The position numbers were made by a program, and so were the translations under genes. From positions 97,249,104 to 97,313,103 of the forward strand of contig OU015490.1 of NCBI GenBank assembly GCA_907164885.2: DNA of 64,000 bases, written 5' to 3'. The notes beneath the pieces were generated by a model. The model ran no database searches and had not been told where the DNA came from. It saw only the letters and a list, made by a program, of their open reading frames with translations. This stretch comes from Dolomedes plantarius (Eukaryota; Arthropoda; Arachnida; Araneae; Dolomedidae). Within the stretch, counting starts at the first letter, position 1; each line of letters starts with the position of its first letter. Positions 36,875 to 48,292 of this stretch are shown piece by piece.

Positions 36875-37222
36875 GGGGCAGAGGTAACCTAGTGGTAACG
36901 TGCTGGCTTTCGGTACTGACGGTGCTCGGATCGAATCCCAACAAGCGCCATTAAATACCTTCGTGTCTAGGCCGGATATGGTCACGTTAAATCCGTTGAC
37001 TAGAATGTCCTTCTTTGATGCCAGTGGGTGGGGAATGTACGATCTCCCCAGATGTCACCCCTGTTTCTCGGTCAAAATTGAGGTGGCACCTGGCTAAGTT
37101 AGAATCCGACCCTTGTGGTGCAATTATAAACTGGAGCTGTACCACTCAGCCCTCAAAGCTATATGGACCTGCATTCGAAAACATTCCGGCACGGGGGAAT
37201 AAGCAACAACAACAATAACAAC
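36875..37222 (+). mobile_element. tRNA-derived SINE, body type 1
   Basis: The tRNA-like head has a box A-like TAACCTAGTGGTAACGTG and box B GGATCGAATCC (36928-36938). The body contains GTGTCTAGGCCGGATATGG, GTCAAAATTGAGGTGGCACC and TATATGGACCTGCATTCG. It ends in an AAC-repeat tail (about 37204-37222). Five more copies lie at 37762, 54256, 57791, 58473 and 61789. The 65- and 67-residue frames here are SINE translations. The 3' tail resembles that of the LINE at 40526. Confidence 0.88.
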
Positions 37223-37761
37223 ATTTAAAAAAAAAAAAACTATAATTTAAAAGTATAATCTCAAGCAAATAGCAACATTTATATACATCATGTGAGGATA
37301 AATCAGCAATCTGATAATTAGCCCTCTTTCAACGCTGAGACTCAATCAGCGAATCTGCAATCTTAACACTGTCGTAGCATGCTTATTGAAAGATAATAAT
37401 CAACATATCTATCAGTCCAATGGTTTTCAAGGGAAAAGTGATGTATGATTTGCTGAATACGACGCCGAAATTGATTGGTATAATAATTAATAAGCAAGAA
37501 ATATTAATAACCCTACTTTATATGTATAAATGGTTATTTATCTTTTTAATTCACATGCATACAATATGGACATGTATGCATGAATACAACAATTATGATA
37601 CTAAAATACAACTAAAAATTGAGTTTTTTTAACGTATTTTCCATACTATCTTACAAACACAAACATAGGATTCGTGGCCTTTTTCAATAAATGTGTAAAA
37701 TATCACTCAATAACTCAAACGAAAGAAATATTTTTCATATAAAAACGTTCTTGTAAATGTC
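37223..37761. other. AT-rich spacer between two SINEs
   Basis: A 70-residue frame (37420-37632) has no recognisable feature. The surroundings share loose similarity (AACTC.AACGAA, then AAAAACGT) with 38190-38260, suggesting an old duplication around the inverted SINE pair. Confidence 0.3.
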
Positions 37762-38118
37762 TGTTGTTGTTGCTGTTTCCAATGGTCCCTCATTCCAATT
37801 TATTCTACACCAGGTCCATATAGGCTTAGGGCATAAGGTGTACGAGTCCGGTTTATATTGGTACCATAAGTGTCGGAGTCCGACTTGAGGTGGCTAGGAA
37901 CCACCTCAATTTTGACCGAGCAATCTCAGGGACAGCATCTGGGGAGATCGTACTCTCCCCCACCCTCTCAGACATCAAAGATGGAATTTCCAGTCTACGG
38001 ATTGAACGTGCCCATACCCATAATGTACAAGAAGATATTTAATGGCGCTTGTCGGGATTCGATTCGAGCACCCTCAGTACCGGAAAAACAACACGCTACC
38101 ACTAGGCTACCTCTAGCC
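37762..38118 (-). mobile_element. tRNA-derived SINE, body type 1
   Basis: The plus strand starts with the complement of the tail (TGTTGTTGTTGCTG) and ends with the complement of the head (CCACTAGGCTACCTCTAG). Box B reads GAATCGAATCCC on the minus strand. Landmarks AATTTTGACCGAG and GGAGATCGTAC match the other copies. It lies in inverted orientation ~540 bp from the copy at 36875. Confidence 0.85.
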
Positions 38119-38442
38119 TTTTAACTTCTTTTTCGTATTATTTAACACACACACACACAATCATATGATTCGTAGGTTCTTTAAATGCACATGAAAATAT
38201 CAATCAATAACTCGAACGAAGAAAATAATATTTTAACAATAAAAACGTCCTTATAAATGTCTTTTAGTCTGTATGCACATATAATATACACTAAAGAACA
38301 CATAATTTATTGATGCATATAAAATAAACATAAAGTAATAGCGTACTTTATGCATGTTATATTTAGAACACAAAAACCCTATGGTATGTCTGAAAACAAT
38401 TTAATACTATGCATAGAAATGTAACTAATATGTGCGTTTTAG

Positions 38443-38532
38443 TTATCGTATCCTTTACACATAATGCGCACCTTTTTACAAATTATATTATTTTACTCTA
38501 TAATATATTATAGCTATTTTATGTATTATATT

Positions 38533-38580
<48 letters not shown>

Positions 38581-38696
38581 CTTTATTAACTAAGAAATTG
38601 AAAATATCTTTATATACCTAACAAAATACAAAATATTCTCTTCTAAAAACCCTTCCATAAATTTGAGGTGTGTCTTATTGTCTAAAAAATATGGTA
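38443..38696 (-). mobile_element. Deleted relative of the 5882-7153 element
   Basis: The left side TTATCGTATCC, then GCGCACCTTTTTACA, matches the minus strand of the right end of the large copy. The minus strand from 38696 (TACCATATTTTTTAGACAAT, then AATATTTTGTATTTTGTTAG) matches its left end. Most of the interior is missing, replaced by a TA array (38538-38577). Confidence 0.6.
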
Positions 38697-39384
38697 CTCT
38701 TTATGGGTCATCATATACATTATAAAATGACTCATGAAAAGTGATATTTAAACCATTTTATTGGGATATTTTCATTTTTATCTCTGTTAAAAAAACAGCC
38801 AAACTCAGTTTACTGGAAATTGGCCATTGTGAGAAATGGTGTAGAAAAAAGGTAATAATAATGGAAGCTCTTTCCTAGAAATAAGATGTATAATTTAAAG
38901 AAACTGACAATCCATTCTAGAGAATTGACATCTACAATGCATGAAAAGAAATTATGAAATTTATATACTAGTATTGTTGTACAAATGTAATAGTTCTTAA
39001 TCGAGTGCCTTGCTCTACTTTTCACATCATTATGCTATTTCTTTAAGGCTATTTATGAACTTATATATAGGAATCTCGCTGTAATTTTTCTTGAATACAT
39101 CCACGAAATACAATCCCTTTATTATTATGTTTATAGATTTTTCAGTGAAATGTCCCCACGCATTCGCTATTTGAGCCAATGAAATTCATGTTATCAATTG
39201 ATTCTTTCAAAAAACATATCGTTAACGATATAATTTAAGGGATTCATTTTGAGTTTTCAAAACATTTTCAAAATAGATATTAGAACTGAAATGCTTTTTA
39301 CACGTGTTTTTTTATTCGCGGCAGTCTGGAACGTCTGCAAAATAGAATCGTGTATAAATAAATAAATAAATAAATATATATAAA

Positions 39385-39600
39385 TTCCGCCTACATTGTA
39401 TAGTGGTGGTTAGTGTCGTGAGTTGATACAAAGTAAGATCGGGTACAAATCCCAAATAACGCTTGGTCGTTCCCATGTCGTCCTCGCCATAGCAATGCTG
39501 GATCACCGAAATGGTGCTCCCATAATAAAGTAGCCAGTAAGCCAGTTGTGAGTAACAAAGGGCGATTGTCTCCCGACAAAGTGCCTCCGCATTAGAATGT
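39385..39600 (+). mobile_element. SINE, second head type with body type 2
   Basis: The head has AGTGGTGGTTAGTGTCGTG and a box B-like GGGTACAAATCCC. The body reads GCTTGGTCGTTCCC, AGCAATGCTGGATCACC, TGCTCCCATAATAAAGTAGC and AAAGTGCCTCCGCATTAG. The body tail matches the SINE at 13230, while the head matches that at 13071. Confidence 0.7.
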
Positions 39601-39611
39601 GTGTGTATATG

Positions 39612-39648
<37 letters not shown>

Positions 39649-39882
39649 AGGTGTCCATAATTAAAGTCCTACTTTCAAAAGGCTGCAAAAAAAAAAGATT
39701 TTACATAATAAAAATAAAGTTCCAACCGCTTACATCGCCATCTATTGATACATTTTGGAACTTTTTTATTATGACAAATCGTTTCCCCTTTCTTCCAGTA
39801 TATTCAGTTCAAATTTGAAGTCATTCTGACCAGTGGTTCTTTTTTTGCAGCCTTTTGATAGTGGGACTTTAATTATGGACAC

Positions 39883-39947
<65 letters not shown>

Positions 39948-39962
39948 GAGAGAGAGAGAGAT
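39612..39962. repeat. (TA)n array split by a MITE, ending in (GA)n
   Basis: TA repeats at 39612-39646 and 39886-39941 flank the element at 39647-39885, and a GA run follows (39943-39962). The arrangement suggests a transposon inserted into a pre-existing TA array. Confidence 0.9.
39647..39885. mobile_element. MITE with ~50 bp inverted repeats in a TA array
   Basis: The left end is CAAGGTGTCCATAATTAAAG and the right end on the minus strand is CAGGTGTCCATAATTAAAGT. Similarity extends to AAAAGGCTGCAAAAAAA on both sides. It is TA-flanked, as expected for Tc1/mariner-type insertion, though the site is ambiguous in a TA array. The first ~21 bases resemble the end of the decayed transposon at 48517 (16 of 21 positions), so that family may have mobilised it. 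The frames of 61-73 residues here are repeat translations. Confidence 0.85.
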
Positions 39963-40269
39963 AATTATGTCATCCAAACCAATGGAAATTTCCTCAAAGT
40001 TTTGCAACCAACAATATCACCTACGCATTTTACAAAGAAATTTGTTGTTAACGTGTGATATGTTAAAACATTTCTTCTAGTTTTAGGAAAATCGGAACTC
40101 GTTGGGCTGAAAATGAGAACTATTCATCGAAGCAATAAGTGCAATTCGTCACTAAATCCATGAGATTGTATTCATTCTCCAAGAATAAAAACTAAGACCT
40201 TCACTAAATGTTTTAATATTTCTTTCCAACACAGCAGATCCTTTGGTTTAAGGACTCTTGCTGATACAC

Positions 40270-40432
40270 ACCTTGTAATCTTTGGCTACTTCCTTGTAGT
40301 AGCACCATAGAGGGGAAATGAACTGCTCGCTCTCAGGGGATGACAGAGGAACGTCCAAACCTTATCTAGAAATCGACCTCGAGTCTGTTTTGTGGACGCT
40401 CACGATGCTAACTACTTTACGATACTACCGTA
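40270..40432 (-). mobile_element. Degenerate SINE, second head type
   Basis: On the minus strand it reads GTAAAGTAGTTAGCATCGTG, then GAGGTCGATTTCTAGATAAG, then TTTGGACGTTCCTCTGTC. This has the same order as the head at 13071 (box A-like, box B-like, GGTCGTCC-like body). It is strongly decayed. Confidence 0.5.
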
Positions 40433-40525
40433 ATATTTGAACGGTGTGGACGACATAAAACCTGTTAAGTTCACATATTTGCTGTTGGACTTGGTTGGAA
40501 AGCCTATATAAAGGCAATATTGAAT

Positions 40526-41027
40526 TGTGTTGTTGTTGTTAATGCTTCTAATCCCTCTTGGTATAGCGGCGCTAGACCAGGTCCCTGAGTCCATACATCC
40601 TCTGTAGGCTCATCAATAGGCTAGGATCAGTAAAAAAGGCCTCCTAAGATAATCTAATGAAGATAGGATGTGGTCAGGAGGGACCTGCTCATTATTACAC
40701 TTTTTACAAGTGTGAAACGTTTTGCTTTATCTATCAAATTTCAGGCACCTCAAGTGGACACTGACATACCTAGAGATTGCAATCTGCTCATCTCTATCAT
40801 TCTTGAAGATAAGAGCTCTACTAGGGCAGACACCAAATTACCAGTCATGAACAGGGGGAGATCTTCAAGTACTCTGGATAAACGATTTCCTTACGGAATA
40901 AGTCTCGATATAAGTAAGAGCCGAAGAAGTTGGTGAGCGTTCAGCGGTACCCTCTTTTGCTAGGATGTCAGCCATCTCATTGCCAAATAGCCCCACGTGA
41001 GACGGGAACCCCTGCAAATGAACATTG
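40526..41027 (-). pseudogene. LINE (non-LTR retrotransposon) 3' end with RNase H remnant
   Basis: Read on the minus strand from 41027, the translation gives GFPSHVGLFGNEMADILAKEG. This matches the C-terminal signature of RNase H domains in non-LTR retrotransposons (W/F-PSH-G--GNE-AD-LAK). Further on, the words TFHTCKKCN and PDHILSSL fit the short tail these proteins carry after RNase H. Frames are interrupted, so it is inactive. The element ends in AAC repeats (complement at 40528-40540). The 88-residue plus-strand frame at 40670-40936 is its antisense shadow. Clade not resolved (I- or Jockey-like groups). Confidence 0.8.
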
Positions 41028-42509
41028 AATTATGATAATACTATACAATATTCAACGAATAGTTCTTAAAAATGAAGCCGTCATATCTTATGTTATATTC
41101 CTAAAAAATATGTAATCTACAAAATCGTCGATTCATTCATTTTTCAAAATTTTTCGTTAACCAGTAACACGTAAGAACATTTCGTTCATCCTACGTGAAC
41201 GAGAACTCGTCGAGATGACAACAGTTAATTGAAGCAGTCACCTTAATTCGTAAAGCGAAACCATTATTTTCATTAGATAAACAACTGGTTTCCATTCATA
41301 AACCATTAAATTCCATTCTTAAAGCACTACTTTCTATTCAAAGATTTACTTCCATTCAAAGATTTTTATTTTTTATAACTATACTTGCAAATCATATTCT
41401 AGGAATTAAGATTTAGTCATCCACTTAACGTTTGAAATTCATGTATGGAATTTATGAATTTGCAAAAAGACTATATTATAAAATTTTTACTATATTATAA
41501 TATTTTGCTGTTCACTCTTATAATTGTCTAATTTTCAATAAAATAAATCATAACATTCATAAAATAAGTTTGTTGTAAAGACAGACTAAGTTCGGAGAGC
41601 ATGTCATCCCATTAACTATCCATAACTATTTCAAAATTACTGACTTAATACATCGTTATCAAAATTTACTATGCTGCAGGAGCTACGCTAGGCTTCAACC
41701 ATTTAATTATATGACTTGTCTGATATCAGCACGCCTGATTTGTACTAATACGACGTATTTGTACTGTTCTTATACGGCCTCCTGATGATTATATCCATTG
41801 TGGCAGGTCATCATTTGATTAAACACATCAAAGGAACTCAGTTCTGTTATGTCCGTGAAATGATGTTTTAATGATGACCTAACTTTAATGAGGTAGGGAT
41901 TATATTAACTATATAATTACAAATTGCTTTAAGTAAGCACAGTGCATAAATATTATGCTAGTGAAACTTGAGCAGAATGTTGAGTTTGTATATACGTGAC
42001 AGCTAAACGAAGTTCGAGATAAAATTAAACGTGCCAACTTTATATCTGGAGTATATTTTCCGGGAAACTTTATGGCAACGTTTTGATATTGGATCTTTCT
42101 TTTTCCTCTCTATCAGCTGCTTAAGAATAAAAGCTCATAAATTGGTTTAGTACTATGCCAAATTTTCTCCCTTTTATTTAACAATTACATGCTTTCTCCT
42201 TTTTAATATTAATTTGTTTTTATGCTCTTTTCTCCCAACCAGTTTGTTTCGTTGCTAACTTTTTTCATCGTACTCTTAAAAGAAGCTTCCCTTTTAAAGA
42301 AAGGAGTGTATGCTATTTTTCTATTTTTAACTGTAAGCTATTTTGATAGACTCCTATCTGTTAACTCTTCACCAATGTTGAAGGTCGAAACGTTTATCTG
42401 GAAAAGTCTATTGATTTTTGTTCTTATATCAGCATCTTAAATGATCATCGTGTGTGTGACTCTTCAATAAAGACGATCGTATATAATGTTGTAAGGGTTG
42501 ATTAAGAAT
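41028..42509. other. Unassigned interval
   Basis: AT-rich. The 72-residue hydrophobic frame at 42222-42440 has no recognisable domain. Nothing else supported. Confidence 0.3.
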
Positions 42510-42511
42510 TA

Positions 42512-43551
42512 CGAGGCACATCCAGAAAGTAAGAATCGATTGTTCATAGGTCCTGCGCAGGTCACTTCATTGCAATGACATTGTCCGTCATTTGGTTCCT
42601 GCACGTCTGGTTCTGCGTTTCATGTAAATTATGTTGTTCTATAAAGTATTCTCGCTTTGCTGTGTTAGTGTAAAGTGGACAGTAAAATAAAAAATCCCAC
42701 AAGTTGTGAAGTGTGGTCATTGATAAGATATTTGAAAGCAAATCATGTTTGTGAGTTACGACCATAAAACTAAGGTAAGACCATTAATGTACGACCATAA
42801 GTGTTGAATCCTACAGGGAAACTCTTTAAGGAGCTGCGCCGAGCCATTCACATTCGACGGCGTAGGTTAATTAATGTCTTTTGGGGTTTGTCTCTTGCAC
42901 GACAACGTGTAGCTGTACACCACCATCCGTCCACGTGCATTGCTTGAATAGTTTGGTTAGGAAATTTTTTAACAACAACCGTATTGTCCTGACCTAGCTC
43001 CTAGCAATTACCATTTGTTTCTCCCCCTAAAGGGATTTTTGGCCGTTCACAGTCTACAGAGTGATCAAGAAACAAAATGCGTTGTGAAAGAGTGACTGAT
43101 TAGGTCGGCGGTGAGTTTCGTCGACAAAGGAATGCAAAGCTAGTCCCACGATACGAAAAATCCCTCAATAAATATGGTGACTACGCAGAAAAGTAGTGTA
43201 ATACACGTTTTAATATTTAAAGAGTCCGGGGGTAAAACCACTTTACAGACATTTTTTTACGAAAATGAGTTAGCAGTGCCATCTTGTAGCTTTCAAGGAC
43301 TACTAACACCACGTGCATTCATATCTGGGGCAGAACCACTTTAAAGCCATTCAAAATCGCGATACAGTTTTGGTGTGCCGAGAGAAAAACCACTTTACTC
43401 CAACTTTCAAATTCGTATTTCTCAAAACGAAGTTTTTGGAGTAAAGAGGTTTTACCCCTGGACCCTTCATATCGGACAATGAAAATCTTTAAGAAACTTC
43501 TCCCTAAATTGCTTTACATCCAATCGGTTTTTACTTTCTGGATGCGCCTCA
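42512..43551 (+). pseudogene. Decayed, internally deleted mariner-like transposon
   Basis: The left end is CGAGGCACATCCAGAAAGTA and the right end on the minus strand is TGAGGCGCATCCAGAAAGTA, with TA on both outer sides. The plus-strand remnant in broken frames first gives ETLKELRRAI, then LLHDN, then PDLAPSNYHLF, then KLVPRYEKSLNKYGDY. These are the D-containing HDN motif, the SPDLAPSDYHLF motif and the C-terminus typical of mariner transposases. The N-terminal DNA-binding part and first catalytic region are missing, and there are stop codons. A MITE is nested at 43224-43463. Confidence 0.88.
43224..43463. mobile_element. MITE nested in the mariner remnant
   Basis: The left terminus GTCCGGGGGTAAAACCACTT and the minus-strand right terminus GTCCAGGGGTAAAACCTCTT form an inverted repeat of about 23-26 bp. 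It is 240 bp long and non-coding. It sits between the transposase C-terminus and the mariner 3' end, so it arrived later than the mariner. Target duplication unclear. Confidence 0.75.
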
Positions 43552-43604
43552 TATATACATATTTTGGAAGAACTGCGGCATGTTTATTGTGCACTGTCGA
43601 CATC

Positions 43605-43690
43605 AAGACATGCCCCTGGGTGTACTTCGTCTAAATTGAGGTGGCACCGGGGGGTAATGTTTCTTCTCCTGTACGTGCTCCCATAATAAT
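43605..43690 (+). mobile_element. SINE fragment
   Basis: CCCTGGGTGTACTTCGTCTA followed by AATTGAGGTGGCACC matches the middle of body type 1 SINEs. GTGCTCCCATAATAATAAAA a little further on resembles body type 2. It is short and degenerate, and could be a chimera of the two. Confidence 0.45.
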
Positions 43691-44289
43691 AAAACAAAAA
43701 CATTAGGGGTTTTCAGCGGGCGAATCTCAAAATACAAGGACCATGCCACGTCGGAAAAACAAGATGCTGATAGCATTAATAGATGATATTTGATAAAATA
43801 AATATTCTATAAAAAGTAAAACTATCATTCCTGAAATTTCCTGTTCTTACGTGAAAGTAGAAATCGGATATCAATTACGTATTTCATCTTTTTTTTCTCA
43901 GATACTTCAGTTTGCTGGCATTTACTTTATCATAATTTCGAAACTTTTGCTATAAACGATTTAAATTTATATTTAAGAACAGTAGTTTGTAAAGAAAGAA
44001 TACACTATAATCTTTTTTACTTTTACTTTTTAGAGGAAAATGATGTGTTAGAATACTTTATTCATCTCGGAAACCATATTTTCCCCAAACTTAGGGATCT
44101 AAAAGTAGATTTTACTCTGCGTGAAATCGGAATAGTCTTAAAAAGACATAATTTCTTTTCAATAAAATTTGTTTTAAATAATAATTAAAACTTTCAGGTA
44201 CTCAATATTAACGTTAATACACAATCATCTTAATTTACAAACCTTTATATTTAAGGATTTATTATAAGATAGATAATAAAATAGTTTGT

Positions 44290-44440
44290 TTTTGAACACG
44301 GCGGGTATTATGCCCTGAGGACATCGAGCCATCCAAACTGTGAAATGTTTGGCTACTATATTATGAGAGCTAGCGCAGGAACATCCATGTATTTTCCGGG
44401 ATTCGAACCTGAGGCATTTTTTGGAAGTTTGGGACACTAA
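44290..44440 (-). mobile_element. SINE relic with intact box B
   Basis: On the minus strand GGTTCGAATCCCGG is a perfect box B, preceded by a degenerate head (TTATTAGTGTCCCAAACTTC). It is followed by ACATGGATGTTCCTGCGC and a body with little similarity to the others. No acceptor-stem pairing, hence not a tRNA gene. The 70-residue frame here is not a gene. Confidence 0.5.
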
Positions 44441-46408
44441 TAACTATATATTGTCGGAAGTGATATCTTTTCATATTATCGTAATCTTTTGATAGTTAAC
44501 ATTAGATGGTAAGTAGGGGTGGATACAGGGTTAATGTCTCTAAAGAATCCCAGGGGACAGAAAGCTATTCTGAATAAACTATATCAGGTGTTTTTATATA
44601 AATGCAATCGTTCTCAAATGTACTTTTTGAAAATTTTCCTTTTTGCCGGGCGTTCCGATTTATGTCAGATGTTTCAATTTTCCTGAAATTAAATTTCAAT
44701 ATTATCCGACTTATTAGCCATTTACATCTGCGTCTTTTCTTGTTCCAAGATCAGCAAACTGTTGCTCTAAAAATCCCACTGAAGTCCTTCAATGTCTGTT
44801 TTTCTAGACTTTCTCGATTATATGGAAATTTTTCACTTATCATACTCATTTGATTGACAGCACATAATGAGCCGAGAAACTACAGAAGAGATTTTTCTTG
44901 ATTCCATATTCCTATCATATGTTTCTTAGTTGTATGGGGAAATGTTTCAATCAATACTCCAGTGATTCTTTCAAGTTTCTTATTTATGTTCCATCAGTTC
45001 AGAATGATCCAAGTGTCTTTAATTATGATCCAACTTTTCAGAATCTTCCAAATGACTTTAATTATGATCCAACTTTTCAGAATCTTCCAAATGTCTTTAA
45101 TTATGATCCAACTTTTCAGAATCTTCCAAATGTCTTTATTAAGGTCATTCTCTACTTTTTGGAACTGCTAATTGTTGGTATACACCATCTGACCCTCTGA
45201 TGTCATGCCTTCCTAAAATCTTTCGGCTGGTGGTCGACTTATTTGAGAAAAAGGATTTTCATTATATTAATGATTTCATTAAGTCTCAACAGCTCTGAGT
45301 GGAGAGAAATCTTATTAGATCGTCTATTCCATAAAAGCTTTTTGTATGGGATGTAATCCCACTTGTATGTTTTACAAATCCGTATTTCAGTAAAACTGCA
45401 ACTAATACCTTTTTGTAAGAAACCGCATTACTAATCTTAGATCTGTATATGTTCTAGTTTTTCTTTGTTCAAAAGCAGCAAAAGCAAATACATCGATCCA
45501 TCTCAATCAGTGTATACCTCTATCGTATTCAGCGTCTATTAAAGTATCGCGTGATATCTCGAATCCTTTTTGATCAATGGATTCTGATACATTTTACGTT
45601 TTACGTGTATTTTATAAATTCAGGGTACAACCATTTTCTCTTATGCTTTTCCTGGTGTGCATGCTTCCAGCATTTCGTTTAAGAAATTTTCTCGAAGATA
45701 CTACGCGTAAATTTTCATCAGCTTCAGAGCGAGTTCAAAACTGGAAAGCATACGTTTATCGTGTTTTCACACGAACTTGAAAAATCCATTTTTTTTTAAT
45801 ATTTAAAAGAAACTGAAATAACATAAATTTGCATAAGGCATAAGGGATTTCATTACAGCATGTCTTGCCTTTTATTTCTGAATTTATTAGTGTTCAAAAT
45901 TGAGAATTCGAACGAAATTTAAAAATTTATGGACATTTTGGAATTCCGGATTAAATTTCGTTCAATAAAAGAACAACAGATAGTGAATTTTGGGGGAAAA
46001 GATAACCCAACTATAGCTTTATATTTCTTTTGATTTTGGTAACTATTATCATTGGATTACAGAATCAGGCCCTCAGAATTCACATGATCCAATTTCCATA
46101 AAACAAGCGTTTTCTGGGAAATGATTTAATCTGAAACAAGCTGATAACCAATCATTTCCCCTAAATTGACAATCAAAAAATTTAATATAAAAAATTAAAT
46201 TTATTTTTCATAAAATAAAAGTTAAATCTTCATAAAATATTTAAAAGAGATCTGTACACTAACCTTTGTTTTATGAAAAAATTAAACTTTGGGATAAGAT
46301 TGCTAAATTTGCTTCCTGTGACAAACTCATCATTGAATTATAAGAATCATCGGAATTTTCAAACTTCTAGGATCTAATATCCATTACTATAAAGCACCAT
46401 TTATTAAA
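44441..46408. other. Unassigned interval with a 39-bp minisatellite
   Basis: Frames of 83, 100 and 67 residues occur (44602, 44898, 45577) without recognisable domains. The 100-residue frame is open because it spans a repeat whose unit length is divisible by three. Otherwise nothing is seen. Confidence 0.3.
45018..45134 (+). repeat. 39-bp tandem repeat, three copies
   Basis: TTTAATTATGATCCAACTTT plus 19 further bases repeats at 45018, 45057 and 45096 almost without change. A degenerate half-unit (CAGAATGATCCAAGTGTC) precedes it. In the plus frame it encodes three 13-residue units (FNYDPTFQNLPN plus D or V). There is no evidence this is translated. Confidence 0.9.
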
Positions 46409-46601
46409 CTAGGGTTGTGGTGACATGTAAGGGAGGTCGCGAAAGGTCGATATCAATGGAGCTTATTAGTTTGAACTAGTTGCTCGTGTAATTTACTGTT
46501 ACTGTTACTAAGTTTTGGTCTGGGGGTCGCAAAGTGTTCATTTTATATTTCTTACGTTTGAGGAAGGGGTGTTATGGGGTTAAAAAGGTTGAGAACCGCT
46601 G
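46409..46601 (-). mobile_element. Probable hAT-derived fragment
   Basis: The minus strand begins CAGCGGTTCTCAACCTTTTT at 46601 and continues AACCCCATAACACCCC, with GCGACCCCCAGACC further in. CAG-GGTTCTCAACC is a terminus widely seen in hAT elements of animals. The opposite end (CTAGGGTTGTGG at 46409) is only partly similar, and the 8-bp flanks do not match, so the element is truncated or old. Confidence 0.55.
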
Positions 46602-47610
46602 CTAAAAGTGTAAGTGTTAAAACGAATGCACAACAGTGTTATAGATTTCTGCCTAAATTTCGTATTCCGTCTATGACAGTATGCTTTTTATTCAAATCTT
46701 AATTTTCATAAAATGAAAATTGAAAATGAAGATAATTAGAAACAAATACACAATTTTGAATGCTATTCATGTCCAATCTTAGTTTAGAGTTTAAATATGT
46801 TTGCAAATTTTTGCCAAGTCACGAGATCTAATTTCTAATAAATAAGTATTACAATTAAAATTATTTAAACCAACAATGAAAAACGTTTGTCTCAGCAAAG
46901 CAATTTTAATCCTAGAATATCACACTATGTATTTCTAAAACATGTGTGAGCCAAATTTAAAGAAACGAAAGATAATACCGAATATAATATTATATAGAAA
47001 CATATTTTAATTAAATTGAGATGCACTATTCTACAGTTATAAAATCCTCAATTTTTGAAAAGCAAGTATAAAATATCCATTTCATATGGATTACGATTGA
47101 TTATTTATTATTGTGAAGCAGGTTTATTTTTGTTTAATTTTGACCATTTGACCTGGCAAAAGCGATCCTAGAATAAAAAAAAGAACTTTTTTAAATTGTA
47201 CTATCCAACACTCATAAAGAGATATTGCTATCAAAAATATAATAAAATAGATATACACTTTTAGATTTTTTTCCATTTAACAATTTTGACTCAAAATATT
47301 TATGTATCGTATTTATACATCGTCTGTAATCATTATTTAATGAAAATTCACTCTAAGAAACTTTTTTAATTTGTAATATCAAATTTCCATTAAATATCGA
47401 TTACATCTGAAGTGTGAAAAATATAGAATAATAATTTGATTTGATTCGGCAATTAATATCCTAGATCTCACAAATAATGCATCTTCTGAAATTTAAATTA
47501 TCCATTTCCAAAAAGACAAAAGTAAAAAAGCTTAGCTGTTAAATACTTTTCGATTAATACTGATTTGGGAATAATATCATAACGTTACAAATTCGTGTTG
47601 GTTTTGAAGT
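46602..47610. other. No recognised feature
   Basis: AT-rich sequence without a coding frame or repeat that I could match. Confidence 0.4.
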
Positions 47611-48030
47611 CTAAAGCTGATGTGTGGTAACCGAGTTGGATTCGCTCACCTCAATGTAAAACTATGGAGAAAATCTGTCCAGGGATTGCCGACCTGGATT
47701 GAATTTTTTTTTATTGTACTCTGTAATAGAGAAAGAAATATTTAGCCATGGGGCATTTTTTGTTTTTTAAAAAATGCAAATAGTATTTTAAAATTTGAAT
47801 TATTTGGGGAAAAAATATGGTATAGTGGGTTTTATACGCTCATAAATTCCTTTCGCGGAAGAAATTTATAAAATGAATTCTGTTGCAAGGTGCAGAAAAG
47901 TTCAGACTATCTGAAAATACCATTTTTATTAGATTGTCCGTATTTATGTAGCTGCAAATAGTAGACAAATTATCCATATCTTAATATTGAGGAGAGCGAA
48001 TCCAGCAATGTTAGTACACAGCCCCCTTAA
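47611..48030 (-). mobile_element. TTAA-bounded TIR family, copy 3 (inverted)
   Basis: The left end TGTGTGGTAACCGAGTTGG, then AACTATGGAGAAAATCTGTC, pairs with a right end reading GGGGGCTGTGTACTAACATT on the minus strand, with TTAA at 48027-48030. The interior matches copies 1 and 2 on the opposite strand (GGATTGCCGACCTGGATT). Confidence 0.7.
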
Positions 48031-48271
48031 ATGGGGAAATTTTCATTTTATTACGACTTCATTTGATTTTTTTAATGCCAAATATATTTATATTTAATCC
48101 TTTGGTTTGAGAATCATGTTCCTTGAAATAAAAAGTTATCTACAAAAAACAACATGACTAAAGTGCACACAAGTAGAAAGAAGAACATGAAAGAAATCAA
48201 TAAATATAAATTAATTTCATTTGACATTCTCCTCCTAAATTTGCGACACTTGGTGGTCATCTTAAAGATTT

Positions 48272-48292
48272 TATATATATATATATATATAT
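48272..48292. repeat. Short (TA)n microsatellite
   Basis: About ten TA units, sitting in overlapping frames of 83 and 99 residues on opposite strands that are not genes. Confidence 0.85.

Noticed and set aside
36875..36950. tRNA gene (good box A and box B)
   Set aside because: No acceptor stem can be formed and the sequence continues into a body shared with five other copies ending in an AAC tail, so it is a SINE.
42222..42440. 72-residue hydrophobic frame as a small membrane protein
   Set aside because: T-rich DNA gives hydrophobic translations by composition alone; no start context or conservation can be shown.
44385..44420. tRNA gene suggested by a perfect GGTTCGAATCC on the minus strand
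   Set aside because: Anticodon and acceptor arms are missing; flanks fit a decayed SINE.
44898..45200. 100-residue protein with three FNYDPTFQNLPN units
   Set aside because: The repeat is a 39-bp minisatellite; a second frame across it is open too, and nothing else suggests coding.
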